A DNA stretch of 64,000 nt, from the NCBI RefSeq assembly GCF_018129005.1, contig NZ_JAAEDL010000012.1:1-64000 (forward strand), written 5' to 3'. The notes beneath the pieces are model-generated. The model was not told where the DNA came from. It did no database searches and saw only the letters and a list, made by a program, of their open reading frames with translations. Made by a program: the position numbers and the translations under genes. Of this stretch, positions 47,689 through 55,963 are shown one piece after another. The number at the start of each line of letters is the position of its first letter. Positions within the stretch are counted from its first letter, which is position 1. The stretch is from Neoroseomonas eburnea (GTDB taxonomy: Bacteria > Pseudomonadota > Alphaproteobacteria > Acetobacterales > Acetobacteraceae).

Positions 47689-48618
47689 TCAGCCGACCAC
47701 CGACCCCGGATCGCAGTTCGCCCCGCAGACCACCACGCCGATGCGCGCGCCCTTGGGAGGCGTCCAGCCGCCCCCGAGCACGGCGGCAAGCGCCGTCGCG
47801 CCGCCCGGCTCGGCAACCACGCGCAGCCTGTCCCACAGCCATGTCTGGGCGTTGCGGATCACCTGGTCCTGCACGGCCACGCTGCGGCCGCCCTGGGCCA
47901 TCATGATGCCGAAGGCGAGCTCGCCGACCCGCCGGGCGCCGAGGCTGTCGGCCGCGATCCCACCCGAGGGCACGTCCACCGGCCGCCCGACCATGCCGGC
48001 CGAGAACAGCGTCGGGCATTCCTCCGGCTCGGCGATCACCATGTTGGCGCGGCCGGCATACCAGGAGGCGATGCCGCCATAGAGCCCGCCGCCGCCGGCG
48101 GCGACCACCACATGGGTCAGGTCCGGCGCATCGGCCTCGAGTTCCATCCCCACCGTGCCCTGGCCCGCCAGGACCTCCTCCTGGTCATAGGCATGGACCA
48201 GCAGGGCGCCGGTTTCGGCGGCGCGGGCCTCGCTCGCGATGCGCGCCTGGTCGTAGGCGGCGCCGCCCACGGTCAACGTCGCCCCGGTGGCGGCGATACG
48301 GGCGCGCTTCACCTCGGCGGTGATCTCGGGGACGAAGATCTCGGCCTTGATGCCGAGCACCTTGGCGGCATAGGCCACCGCGAGGCCGTGATTGCCGCCC
48401 GAGGCGGCCACCACCCCCGCCTTCGGCACCTCGGCCGAGAGGATGCGGTTGAAGGCCCCGCGCGGCTTGAAGGAGCCGGTGACCTGAAGCTGCTCGAGCT
48501 TCAGGGTGAGCGGGTTCTCAAGCCCCGTCTCCGCCGGCGCGAGCCGGATGACCGGCGTGCGGCGGATATGGGGGGCGATGCGGGCAGCGGCCGCGCGAAT
48601 CTGTTCCTGGGTCGGCAT
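47689..48618 (-). CDS. PLP-dependent serine/threonine dehydratase family protein
   Basis: A 309-residue fold-type II PLP enzyme. The PLP lysine is in QVTGSFKPRGAFNRI, the substrate loop SGGNHGLAVAYAAK follows, and the cofactor phosphate loop is VVAAGGGGLYGGIASW. It lacks the regulatory ACT domain of biosynthetic threonine deaminase, so it is a catabolic-type threonine/serine dehydratase or a serine racemase. Start MPTQEQIRAAAARI at 48618 (another ATG at 48636); neither has a strong ribosome site. Divergent from hprK. Confidence 0.88.
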   Translation of the reverse strand: MPTQEQIRAAAARIAPHIRRTPVIRLAPAETGLENPLTLKLEQLQVTGSFKPRGAFNRILSAEVPKAGVVAASGGNHGLAVAYAAKVLGIKAEIFVPEITAEVKRARIAATGATLTVGGAAYDQARIASEARAAETGALLVHAYDQEEVLAGQGTVGMELEADAPDLTHVVVAAGGGGLYGGIASWYAGRANMVIAEPEECPTLFSAGMVGRPVDVPSGGIAADSLGARRVGELAFGIMMAQGGRSVAVQDQVIRNAQTWLWDRLRVVAEPGGATALAAVLGGGWTPPKGARIGVVVCGANCDPGSVVG

Positions 48619-48740
48619 GGCGGCGAAGGGTGGCATCGGCGTGGCAAGCGGGCAACGCCGCGGCGCCACCTTGGGGGGGCGCTTTCCCCCGTGCCCCAAT
48701 TCTGCCATCGTCCGCCGCCGAACGGGATGGCCGGGCTGGG

Positions 48741-49172
48741 ATGCAGGTCCACGGAAGTTGCGCATCGCGCGATGGTGCGGCTGTGCTGCTGCTGGGTCCC
48801 CCGGGGTCCGGCAAGTCCGACCTCGTTCTGCGGCTGATCGGCCGGGGCTGGGGTCTGGTCGCGGACGACCAGGTGGTGGTGGAAGGGGTCGTGGTCTCGG
48901 CGCCGCCCGCGTTGCGGGGGATGCTCGAGGTCCGGGGCCTTGGGATATTCCAGGACGTGGCGGTGGCCGAGGGGGCTCGACTGGCGCTGGTGGTGGACCT
49001 TGTGGCGCGTGACGGCATGGACCGTCTGCCGATGCCTTCCGTCTGGGGGGCGGCGCGTGTGCCGCGCGTGGCCCTGCATGCCTTCGAGGCCTCGGCCTGC
49101 GACAAGGTCGCCTTCGCGCTGGATGCCGCGCTCGGGCGGCTCGCCCAGCGCGCCGGGGCCTTCGCGGCATGA
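48741..49172 (+). CDS. hprK: HPr kinase/phosphorylase, short alphaproteobacterial form
   Basis: A 143-residue protein equal to the C-terminal catalytic half of Gram-positive HprK. The P-loop is LLGPPGSGKSDL (about 19-26), ADDQVVV follows, and LEVRGLGIFQD is the family signature. It phosphorylates or dephosphorylates HPr on serine. The N-terminal domain of the long enzymes is absent, as in other alphaproteobacteria. First gene of the chain hprK-rapZ-EIIA-HPr-EI, all linked by 4- to 11-base overlaps. Start at 48741 (MQVHGSCASRDG). Confidence 0.92.
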   Translation: MQVHGSCASRDGAAVLLLGPPGSGKSDLVLRLIGRGWGLVADDQVVVEGVVVSAPPALRGMLEVRGLGIFQDVAVAEGARLALVVDLVARDGMDRLPMPSVWGAARVPRVALHAFEASACDKVAFALDAALGRLAQRAGAFAA

Positions 49173-50107
49173 TGGACATGGCAATCCCCGAACGACGCCA
49201 GGTGGTGCTGGTCACCGGGCTCTCCGGAGCCGGCAAGGCCTCGATCCTGCGGGTGCTCGAGGATCTCGGCTACGAAACGGTGGACAATCCGCCGCTGTCG
49301 GTGCTGGAGGCGCTGGTGGGCGACGGCGAACAGCCGCTCGCCGCCGGGGTGGACAGCCGAACGCGCGACTTCGACCCGGCCGGTGCGATCCGGCTGCTGG
49401 AGCGGTTGCGAATGCGTCCCGATATCGCGGTGACGCTCATCTTCGCCACCGCCGAGGAGGACGTGCTGCTGCGCCGCTACACCGAGACGCGGCGGCGCCA
49501 TCCGCTGGCTCCGGGGGGGCCGCTCGGCCACAAGGTGTCGGACGGCATTGCGCGGGAGGTGGCGCTGATGGCGCCGCTGCGCGACACGGCGGACATGGTG
49601 GTGGACACCTCCGACCTGCCGCTGCCCGACCTGCGCCGCATGGTCGAGAGGCGCTTCGGACAGGATGCCGGGGCGGGCCTCGGGGTCTCGGTCGTCTCCT
49701 TTGCCTTTCCCAAGGGTCTGCCGCGCGAGGCGGACATGGTCTTCGACCTGCGCTTCCTGCGTAACCCGCACTATGTTGATGAACTACGGCCGCTGACGGG
49801 ACGGGACCCGGCGGTGGCCGACTTCATCGAGGCGGACCCCGATTTCGCGCCCTTCTGGCGCTGCATGACGGAAATGCTGGGGCCGCTCTTGCCCCGCTAC
49901 GCCCAGGAAGGAAAGAAGTACCTGACGATCGCTCTGGGTTGCACGGGGGGCAAGCACCGATCCGTGCTGGCGGCAGAGCGCCTGGCACACCATCTACAAT
50001 CGCAAGGCTGGCGGGTGGAGCTTTCCCACCGCGAGCTTTCGGCCGGCCCGGCGCCCGTGCGGGCCGGCCGAGAAGCGGGGCGGGAGGCCCTGACGCAGAC
50101 ATCATGA
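49169..50107 (+). CDS. rapZ: RapZ/YvcJ family nucleotide-binding protein
   Basis: A 312-residue RapZ-family protein. The N-terminal P-loop reads VTGLSGAGKASILRVLEDLG, so the residue after the Lys is Ala rather than Ser or Thr; then YETVDNPP. The C-terminal domain has YLTIALGCTGGKHRSVL, the typical end. In E. coli RapZ guides RNase E to the small RNA GlmZ; in alphaproteobacteria its partner is not clear, but the gene is always within this regulatory PTS group. ATG overlaps the hprK stop. Confidence 0.93.
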   Translation: MMDMAIPERRQVVLVTGLSGAGKASILRVLEDLGYETVDNPPLSVLEALVGDGEQPLAAGVDSRTRDFDPAGAIRLLERLRMRPDIAVTLIFATAEEDVLLRRYTETRRRHPLAPGGPLGHKVSDGIAREVALMAPLRDTADMVVDTSDLPLPDLRRMVERRFGQDAGAGLGVSVVSFAFPKGLPREADMVFDLRFLRNPHYVDELRPLTGRDPAVADFIEADPDFAPFWRCMTEMLGPLLPRYAQEGKKYLTIALGCTGGKHRSVLAAERLAHHLQSQGWRVELSHRELSAGPAPVRAGREAGREALTQTS

Positions 50108-50547
50108 TCGGCATGGTTCTGGTCACCCACGGCCGTCTGGCCGAGGAGTTGCGGCACGCCATGGAACACGTGGTCGGGCCGCAGCAGGCGGTGGCGACTG
50201 TTTGTATCGGCCCCGAGGACGACATGGAGCACACGCGCGCCGACATCCGGCGCTCGATCGACTCCGTCGACCAGGGCGACGGGGTGGTGGTGCTGACCGA
50301 CATGTTCGGCGGCACGCCCTCCAACCTGGCGATGCAGATGGCCGGCGGCGGCCGGCCGATCGAGGTGCTCGCCGGGGTGAACCTGCCGCTGCTGGTCAAG
50401 CTTGCGAAAGTGCGCGGCAGCGAACCGCTCGCCGAAGCGGTTGACCATGCGGTCGCCGCCGGGCGGAAGTATATTGCCTGCGGGCGGGACGTGATGGCCG
50501 GCGCGGCCGTCGCGCCTCCGCGGCCCAACGGAGGGGGCGGCCAGTGA
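50104..50547 (+). CDS. PTS EIIA component, mannose family
   Basis: A 147-residue EIIA-Man type domain. MIGMVLVTHGRLAEELRHAM contains the phosphorylated His9, and VVVLTDMFGGTPSNLAMQMA is the family motif. It receives phosphate from HPr. No EIIB or EIIC genes lie nearby, so it is expected to regulate rather than transport sugar. A 15-residue Gly/Pro tail ends the protein. Overlaps rapZ before it and the HPr gene after it. Confidence 0.93.
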   Translation: MIGMVLVTHGRLAEELRHAMEHVVGPQQAVATVCIGPEDDMEHTRADIRRSIDSVDQGDGVVVLTDMFGGTPSNLAMQMAGGGRPIEVLAGVNLPLLVKLAKVRGSEPLAEAVDHAVAAGRKYIACGRDVMAGAAVAPPRPNGGGGQ

Positions 50548-50903
50548 ACGAATGGCCCGACGAGCCTGGCGCGAAGGTGGTCGCGGATGTGCCGCCCGCC
50601 GAGAGCTGCGGCTGCGACGCCGGTGATTCCGGCATGGTGCTGCGACGCAACGTCGTCATCTCCAACAGCCGTGGCCTGCACGCCCGCGCCGCGGCCAAGC
50701 TGGTGACCATGGCCGAGCGCTTCTCCTCCTGCGTCAATGTGGTGCGCGGCGGCGAGAGCGTGCCGGCCTGCTCGATCATGGGGCTGATGATGCTCGGCGC
50801 CGGGCAGGGCGCCGAGATCACCATCGAGGCAGAGGGCTGGGACGCCAAGGAAGCGCTCGAGGCGGTCGCCGGCCTGGTCGAGGCCGGCTTCCATGAAGAC
50901 TGA
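50544..50903 (+). CDS. ptsH: Phosphocarrier protein HPr with N-terminal extension
   Basis: A 119-residue HPr. His46 in SRGLHARAAAKLV is the EI phosphorylation site (His15 of standard HPr) and Ser77 in VPACSIMGLMML is the HprK target (Ser46). The 30 residues before the domain, which include SCGCD, are not part of ordinary HPr. The GTG start at 50544 overlaps the EIIA stop and has GGAGGGGGCGG ahead of it; an internal ATG at 50634 would give an 89-residue HPr but has no ribosome site. Confidence 0.92.
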   Translation: MNEWPDEPGAKVVADVPPAESCGCDAGDSGMVLRRNVVISNSRGLHARAAAKLVTMAERFSSCVNVVRGGESVPACSIMGLMMLGAGQGAEITIEAEGWDAKEALEAVAGLVEAGFHED

Positions 50904-52719
50904 GACGCCCAAGGCCAAGTCGAAGGCGAAGGCGCGCGAGGTCGCCGTTTCCGGCATCGCGGTCTCCCCGGGGGTCGCGATCGGGCCGGTCTTCGATACC
51001 TCCGACCCGCCGGCCGAGGCGCCGCGGCGGCGCATCGTGGCCGAGGAGGTTGAGGAGGAGCGGCAGAAGCTCGCCGCCGCCGTCGCCTTCTCCCGCAAGC
51101 AGATCGGCAAGCTCAAGACGCGCATCGGCGTGCTGCCGGAGGAAGCGCAGGAGGAGATCGCGCCGCTGCTCGACGCGCACCTGATGATGCTGGGCAATTC
51201 CCGGCTCATCCGTGGCGCGCGCAAGCGAATCGAGGCCGAGCTGCTCTCCGCCGAAACCTCGGTGCTGGACGAATCGGAGGACATCCGCGCCGCCATCCTG
51301 GCGGCGAAGGATGACGACAAGGCCGGCCTCGCGCGCCGTGCCAACGAGGTGCGCGACATCGCCCGCCGCCTGATGCGCAACCTGACGGCGACGCCCTTCC
51401 GCAGCCTGAAGGATCTGCCCGAGGGCTGCATCCTGGTCGCCGAGGAGCTGACGCCGGCCGATGCCGCGCTGCTCGACCCTTCGCGCATCGCCGGCGTGGC
51501 GACGGAGGAAGGCGGTGCGGACGGGCACACGGCGATCATGCTGCGGGCGCTGGGGATTCCCTCGGTGCTCGGCGCGCACGGGCTGACCGAGGCGGCGCAG
51601 CGCGGCGACCAGGTGGTGCTGGACGGCACGGCAGGCGTCGTGACGGTGCATCCCTCCGCTGCCACGCTGGCGACGGCGAAGGAGAAGCTCGCCGCCTTCG
51701 CCAAGGAACGGGCGAAGCTGTCCAAGCTGCGCCGCCTGCCGGCCGAGACCACCGACGGCGAGCCGGTGGAACTGCAGGCCAACCTCGAGATCCCGCAGGA
51801 ACTGCCGCTGATCGCCCAGGCCGGTGCCCAGGGTATCGGCCTGTTGCGGACCGAGTTCCTGTTCATGAACCGCGAGGACCTGCCGGACGAGGAGGCACAG
51901 GTCGAGGCCTACACGCAGATCGTCGGGGCGATGGAAGGCCAGCCGGTGACGATCCGCGTGCTCGACTGGGGCGGCGAGAAGGACATGGAAGCGCTGGCCG
52001 AGGGCGTGGTGCCCGCCCATGCCGGCGCCAACCCGGCGCTCGGCCTGCGCGGGCTGCGCATGCTGCTGAAGCATCCCGAGTTGCTGGAGGTGCAGTTCGC
52101 CGCCGTGCTGCGCGTCGCGTCCGGCGGCGCGGATGGTGCGGTGCGCCTGTTGCTGCCGATGGTCACGGTGCCCGAGGAGGTGCGCCAGGCACGCGAGATC
52201 TACGAGCGCGTCGCCCGTCGCCTGCGCCGCCGCGGCGAGAAGCTGCCCGAGAAGCTGCCGCTGCTCGGGGCCATGATCGAGACGCCGGGCGCCGCCCTGG
52301 CCGCCGATGCCATCGCGCTGGAGGCGGATTTCTTCGCCATCGGCACCAACGATCTCGCCATGTACACGCTGGCGGTCGATCGCGGCGAGGCGGACGTCGC
52401 GCACCTCTATGATCCGCTGCACCCGGCGGTGCTGCGGCTGGTGCAATTCGCCACCGAGGCGGCGCTTCGCCTGCGCATGCCGGTGTCCGTCTGCGGCGAG
52501 ATGGCGGGCAACCCGCAGCTCACGCCGCTGCTGCTCGGGCTCGGCGTGCGCACCTTCTCGATGAACGCGAGTGCGATCCCGCGGGTGAAGCAGGCGGTGC
52601 GCGGGCTCGACATCGGCGACTGCGCGCGCTTCGCGCGGCGCGTGATGGAACAGAGCGACCCGGGGCGGATCCGGGAGCTGGTGGCAGGATTCGCGCAGGG
52701 GCTGACGGAGCGGGCGTGA
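50893..52719 (+). CDS. ptsI: Phosphoenolpyruvate-protein phosphotransferase (enzyme I)
   Basis: A 608-residue enzyme I. After a Lys-rich start the EI N-domain begins SGIAVSPGVAIGPV; the active His is in EGGADGHTAIMLRALGI. The PEP-binding domain has QGIGLLRTEFLFM and the catalytic Cys in VSVCGEMAGNP. It takes phosphate from PEP to HPr. Without a GAF domain it is EI rather than EI-Ntr. It starts 11 bases inside the HPr gene. Last gene of the cascade; no sugar permease follows. Confidence 0.95.
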   Translation: MKTETPKAKSKAKAREVAVSGIAVSPGVAIGPVFDTSDPPAEAPRRRIVAEEVEEERQKLAAAVAFSRKQIGKLKTRIGVLPEEAQEEIAPLLDAHLMMLGNSRLIRGARKRIEAELLSAETSVLDESEDIRAAILAAKDDDKAGLARRANEVRDIARRLMRNLTATPFRSLKDLPEGCILVAEELTPADAALLDPSRIAGVATEEGGADGHTAIMLRALGIPSVLGAHGLTEAAQRGDQVVLDGTAGVVTVHPSAATLATAKEKLAAFAKERAKLSKLRRLPAETTDGEPVELQANLEIPQELPLIAQAGAQGIGLLRTEFLFMNREDLPDEEAQVEAYTQIVGAMEGQPVTIRVLDWGGEKDMEALAEGVVPAHAGANPALGLRGLRMLLKHPELLEVQFAAVLRVASGGADGAVRLLLPMVTVPEEVRQAREIYERVARRLRRRGEKLPEKLPLLGAMIETPGAALAADAIALEADFFAIGTNDLAMYTLAVDRGEADVAHLYDPLHPAVLRLVQFATEAALRLRMPVSVCGEMAGNPQLTPLLLGLGVRTFSMNASAIPRVKQAVRGLDIGDCARFARRVMEQSDPGRIRELVAGFAQGLTERA

Positions 52720-52986
52720 CCCTCGGCCGGATGACGGGCCGCCCTTCGTCCGGCGCGCCGCGGAATCCTCGCCTCGCGCGCGGTCGTCCCGCCGGCTGTC
52801 CCATCGCCCAGGCTGCCGCCGCCCGGACGGCGTGCGCTGACCCCGCGAGGCCCGCCGATCACCCTCCTTCGGCAAGGCCGGCCGGTATCATTCGGAAATA
52901 CGTCGCCCCGAAGCTGCCACCTTTCCGCCCCGCGGAGGACCGCCAGCCTCGCGAACCTCTCCTGGCCAGCAACCAGGAATACCGCC

Positions 52987-53265
52987 ATGCGCCGTATCCG
53001 CCGCGCCGCCGTCACCGGGCTCTTCGCGATCTGGCTTGCTCCGCTCTCGGCCGGGGCCGAAAGCCAGTCCTCGAACTCCTCCTCCAATTGCTCGAACGGC
53101 CGCTGCACGCGCGTCGAGAGCATGGTGATCGAGGACCGCTACGGTCGCCGCGGTTGGGTGCGGGAGGAAAGCTGGCGGGAAAGGAACGGGCGCCGCCCGT
53201 CCAGCGCCAGGCCGGCCGGGCGGCGCTACGACGACGCGGCCCGCGGGCGCGACGACGACGACTGA
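52987..53265 (+). CDS. Small secreted basic protein of unknown function
   Basis: A 92-residue protein with a signal peptide (MRRIRRAAVTGLFAIWLAPL, cleavage near SAGA). The mature part opens with a Ser/Asn-rich stretch SQSSNSSSNCSNGRC with two Cys that could form a small disulfide loop, then an Arg-rich segment and an Asp-rich end (GRDDDD). No family is recognised. AGGAA lies before the ATG. It is alone; the 267-base gap before it (52720-52986) shows no gene. Confidence 0.65.
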   Translation: MRRIRRAAVTGLFAIWLAPLSAGAESQSSNSSSNCSNGRCTRVESMVIEDRYGRRGWVREESWRERNGRRPSSARPAGRRYDDAARGRDDDD

Positions 53266-53381
53266 CGGCCGCGCCGCCGGCCCCATGCCGGCCGCAGCCC
53301 GGATGACGCCGCGGACGACAGGCAGCCGCCAACGCATGGCGGTCCCGCCTGCGACATCGGCCGCGCGGGAGCGGCCGCGCA

Positions 53382-53774
53382 TCAGGGCCGCTTCGCGATT
53401 GCCTCGATCTCGATCAGCGCGCCGCGCACCAGCGCGGTGACGCCGATGCAGGTGCGCACCGGCCGTTCGCCTGGCGGCAGCGCCGCGGCATAGGCCGCGT
53501 TCATCGCCGCGTAGTCGCGCTCGAAGGCCACCAGGTAGACCCGTACCGACACCAGGTGCTCAAGCCCCAGGCCAAGCGCGGCCAGGGCGCGGGCGAGGTT
53601 GCCCAAGGTCCGCGCGGTCTGTGCCGCGATGCCCTCGGGCAGCGGCGCCTCGGGGTCGTCGAGGTCGCGCGGGAACTGGCCCGTCAGGAAGACGAAGCCA
53701 TCGGCCTCCACCGCGTGCGACGATGGCGAGACCGAGGGAGGGAAGCCCGCGAGGATGTGGCGGGACAGGCTCAT
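53382..53774 (-). CDS. RidA/YjgF family protein
   Basis: A 130-residue RidA-family enzyme that hydrolyses reactive enamine/imine intermediates. FVFLTGQFPRDLDD and LEHLVSVRVYLVAFERDYAAM are typical, and the active Arg is in ERPVRTCIGVTALVRGALIE with the family Glu after it. Its ATG overlaps the stop of the DUF4169 gene, whose last codons also form the ribosome site GGGAGGA. The same pair occurs in other alphaproteobacteria. Confidence 0.9.
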   Translation of the reverse strand: MSLSRHILAGFPPSVSPSSHAVEADGFVFLTGQFPRDLDDPEAPLPEGIAAQTARTLGNLARALAALGLGLEHLVSVRVYLVAFERDYAAMNAAYAAALPPGERPVRTCIGVTALVRGALIEIEAIAKRP

Positions 53775-53947
53775 TCCTCCCGTTTCGTCCCGTCCAGCAG
53801 CGCCTGGCGGCGCGCCTCGGCGCGCACGTCGTTCGCCTTCTCGGCCTTGGTGCGCCCGTGCTTCGTGCGGCGGGCGGCGGCCTGCGCCTCCGCTTCCTGC
53901 CGCGCGCGCGCCTTGCGCGCCTTGTTCAGGTTGACGATCTCGGCCAT
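53771..53947 (-). CDS. DUF4169 family small protein
   Basis: A 58-residue very basic protein: MAEIVNLNKARKARARQEAE, then RRTKHGRTKAEKANDVRAEA, ending in DGTKREE. This is the DUF4169 pattern, a short Lys/Arg/Ala helix of unknown function, perhaps nucleic-acid binding. The stop overlaps the RidA start by four bases. The gene is easily missed because of its length, but the protein sequence is convincing. Divergent from the dienelactone hydrolase gene by 40 bases. Confidence 0.85.
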   Translation of the reverse strand: MAEIVNLNKARKARARQEAEAQAAARRTKHGRTKAEKANDVRAEARRQALLDGTKREE

Positions 53948-53987
53948 GCGCGGAGGATACGCCCATCATCCCCCGAGGAAAACGCCC

Positions 53988-54650
53988 ATGCCCATGATCT
54001 CGCTGACCGCGGCCGACGGCCACCGCCTGTCCGCCTATCGCACCGGGCCGCAGAATGCTGCCCGCGCCCTGGTGGTGGTGCAGGAGATCTTCGGCGTGAA
54101 CCGCCACATGCGGAACGTGGCCGACCGCTTCGCTGCCGAGGGCTATGCCGTCATCGCTCCCGCCCTGTTCGATCGCGTGGCCCCGGGCATCGAGCTCGGC
54201 TACGAGGCCGCGGACGTGGCCCAGGGGCGCGAGTTGCGCGGCAGGATCCAGGATGGGCTGACGGTCCTCGACATCCTGGCCGCCGCCGCGGCTCTGCCGC
54301 GCGGCGTGAAGCGCGGGATCGTCGGATATTGCTGGGGCGGCACCGTCACCTGGCACGGCGCGACGCGCACCAGCGCCTTCGGCGCGGCCTCCTGCTGGTA
54401 CGGCGGCGGTATCGCCGCGGCGAAGGACGAACAGCCGCGCTGCCCGGTGCAGATGCACTTCGGAGAGACGGACGCCTCCATCCCGATGAGCGACGTGGAC
54501 GCCATCCGCACGGCGCAGCCGGGAGTGGAGGTCCATGTTTATGCCGGTGCAGGGCACGGGTTCGGCTGCGACGAACGCGGATCCTTCTCGGCGAAGGACG
54601 CGGCGGTGGCACAGCGGCGGACGCTGGAGTTCTTTGGGAAGAACTTGTGA
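53988..54650 (+). CDS. Dienelactone hydrolase family protein
   Basis: A 220-residue alpha/beta hydrolase. VVVQEIFGVNRHMRNVADRF is the family start of the core; the nucleophile Cys is in GIVGYCWGGTVTW, the acid in HFGETDASIPMSD and the His in AGAGHGFGCDERG, so the catalytic triad is complete (contrast with the lipoprotein at 12.3 kb). It hydrolyses dienelactones or other small esters; natural substrate unknown. CCGAGGAAAA precedes the ATG at 53988. Confidence 0.92.
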   Translation: MPMISLTAADGHRLSAYRTGPQNAARALVVVQEIFGVNRHMRNVADRFAAEGYAVIAPALFDRVAPGIELGYEAADVAQGRELRGRIQDGLTVLDILAAAAALPRGVKRGIVGYCWGGTVTWHGATRTSAFGAASCWYGGGIAAAKDEQPRCPVQMHFGETDASIPMSDVDAIRTAQPGVEVHVYAGAGHGFGCDERGSFSAKDAAVAQRRTLEFFGKNL

Positions 54651-54654
54651 CAGG

Positions 54655-54683
54655 CCGGGGGGAGAAGGGAACTTCTCCCCCCG
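54655..54683 (+). terminator. Family I hairpin after the dienelactone hydrolase gene
   Basis: CCGGGGGGAGAAG..CTTCTCCCCCC with loop GGAA, six bases after the stop, followed by GCACCCCCCTCAACC and TTTGTG. This equals the left half of the 34.94 kb element. A partly decayed right half (GGGGGATCGGGAGG) can be seen near 54730. Confidence 0.6.
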
Positions 54684-54829
54684 CACCCCCCTCAACCATC
54701 TTTGTGATGGGGACCTCATCGGCGAAGGTGGGGGATCGGGAGGCGCGCGGAACCGGGGGCGACCACCATGAACGGCTTCATGTTCGCGCCACACTTCCGG
54801 GCACAGATTGCGGATCAAAGGAGACCGCC

Positions 54830-55444
54830 ATGCGCCACGCCATGCGCCACGCCATTGCCGCCGCCATCGTCGCCGCCCTTCCTGTCGCTGCCCAGGCCCA
54901 GGACCGGCCACAGATCTTCCCCACCCGCGACGTTGCCGTGACCTACCGCGTCGCCGGCCAGGGCCAGGCGGCCGAGCTGACGATGCTGTGGTCCGCGGCG
55001 CAGCGCCTGATGCGCATGAACATGCCGCAAGGCGCCGGCTACTTGGTGGCCGATCATCAGAGCCAGCGCGGCTTCATGGTGATGGAAGCAATGCGCATGA
55101 TCATGGACGTGCCGATGGAGCAGGCCGCGGGCTATCAGCGCGACCTCGAAAACGCCCGCTTCACCCGTGGCGGCACGGAAAAGATCGCCGGCACCGACTG
55201 CACCGTCTGGCGCTACCAGGGCCAGGGCCAGAGCGGCGAGGCCTGCATCACCTCCGACGGCGTGATGCTGCGCGCCCAGGGCGCCGCGCAGGGCCAGCAG
55301 GGGCGCATGGAGGCGGTCCGCGTCGTCTATGCGCCGCAGGACGCGTCGCTCTTCCGCCGTCCGCAGGGCTACCAGACGATGCAGGCCCCGGCGATGCAGC
55401 CGGGCATGGTCGCCCCTGGTGCGCGCCCAGGGACACCCCGCTGA
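54830..55444 (+). CDS. Secreted protein, DUF4412-like
   Basis: A 204-residue exported protein with a signal peptide MRHAMRHAIAAAIVAALPVA (cleavage near AQA). The mature part resembles DUF4412-type periplasmic proteins: VTYRVAGQGQAAELTMLWSA, then VADHQSQRGFMVMEAMRMIM, and a Cys pair in GTDCTVWRYQ and GEACITSDGVML. The C-terminal 30 residues are Gln/Met/Pro-rich. Function unknown. AAAGGAG precedes the first ATG; a repeated MRHAMRHA gives a second possible start. Confidence 0.7.
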   Translation: MRHAMRHAIAAAIVAALPVAAQAQDRPQIFPTRDVAVTYRVAGQGQAAELTMLWSAAQRLMRMNMPQGAGYLVADHQSQRGFMVMEAMRMIMDVPMEQAAGYQRDLENARFTRGGTEKIAGTDCTVWRYQGQGQSGEACITSDGVMLRAQGAAQGQQGRMEAVRVVYAPQDASLFRRPQGYQTMQAPAMQPGMVAPGARPGTPR

Positions 55445-55826
55445 AGCGATGCTGCCCGGGGGTGGCCCTTCTCGGATGTCGCTGCCTCGGCCATCGCGGC
55501 CCGCGTAATCGGCTTGAGAATGCGCCGGGCGGCCCATGCCCGGACCGTCCCTGGTGCCGGTCAGCCTTGTCTGCTCAAGGGCATCGTAGGCCTGCCGTCA
55601 CGCGCGGCCGCCCCACCTGCGCCGCGCGCCATGCCGACACGGCTTGCCGAGGACGGCATCGACAAGGCGCGGCGATACCATCCCTGCGCGCCGGAGCTTC
55701 GACCGCCGGCGCGCAGCCATGGCATGCGGGGCCGGGATGCCCCTCGCAGCCAGACCCGATGCCCCCCGGCGCGGCAGCCACACGCATGGCGGGACCCGAT
55801 ACCGCCACCCGGACGTGCATTCCTCG

Positions 55827-55915
55827 TGGTGTCCTGACCGCGAAGTCCGCCGGATCTCGAGCGATCGAAGCGGACAAGCAAGCCCCCTGAAAACAAGGGC
55901 GAGCGTCCCGAGTCG
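55827..55915. repeat. Interspersed repeat family IV, copy 2
   Basis: GTGTCCTGACCGCGAAGTCC, CGCCGGATCTC, GATCGAAGCGGACAAGCA and CCCCTGAAAAC follow the order seen at 2630-2712. It lies in the 519-base gap between the DUF4412-like gene and murJ (convergent). The rest of that gap, 55445-55826, shows no gene; open frames there have unlikely amino acid use. Confidence 0.6.
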
Positions 55916-55963
55916 GCAGTCGTCAGGACTTCGGAATCAGGATGGCGGGTCCCGCGCAGGCCG

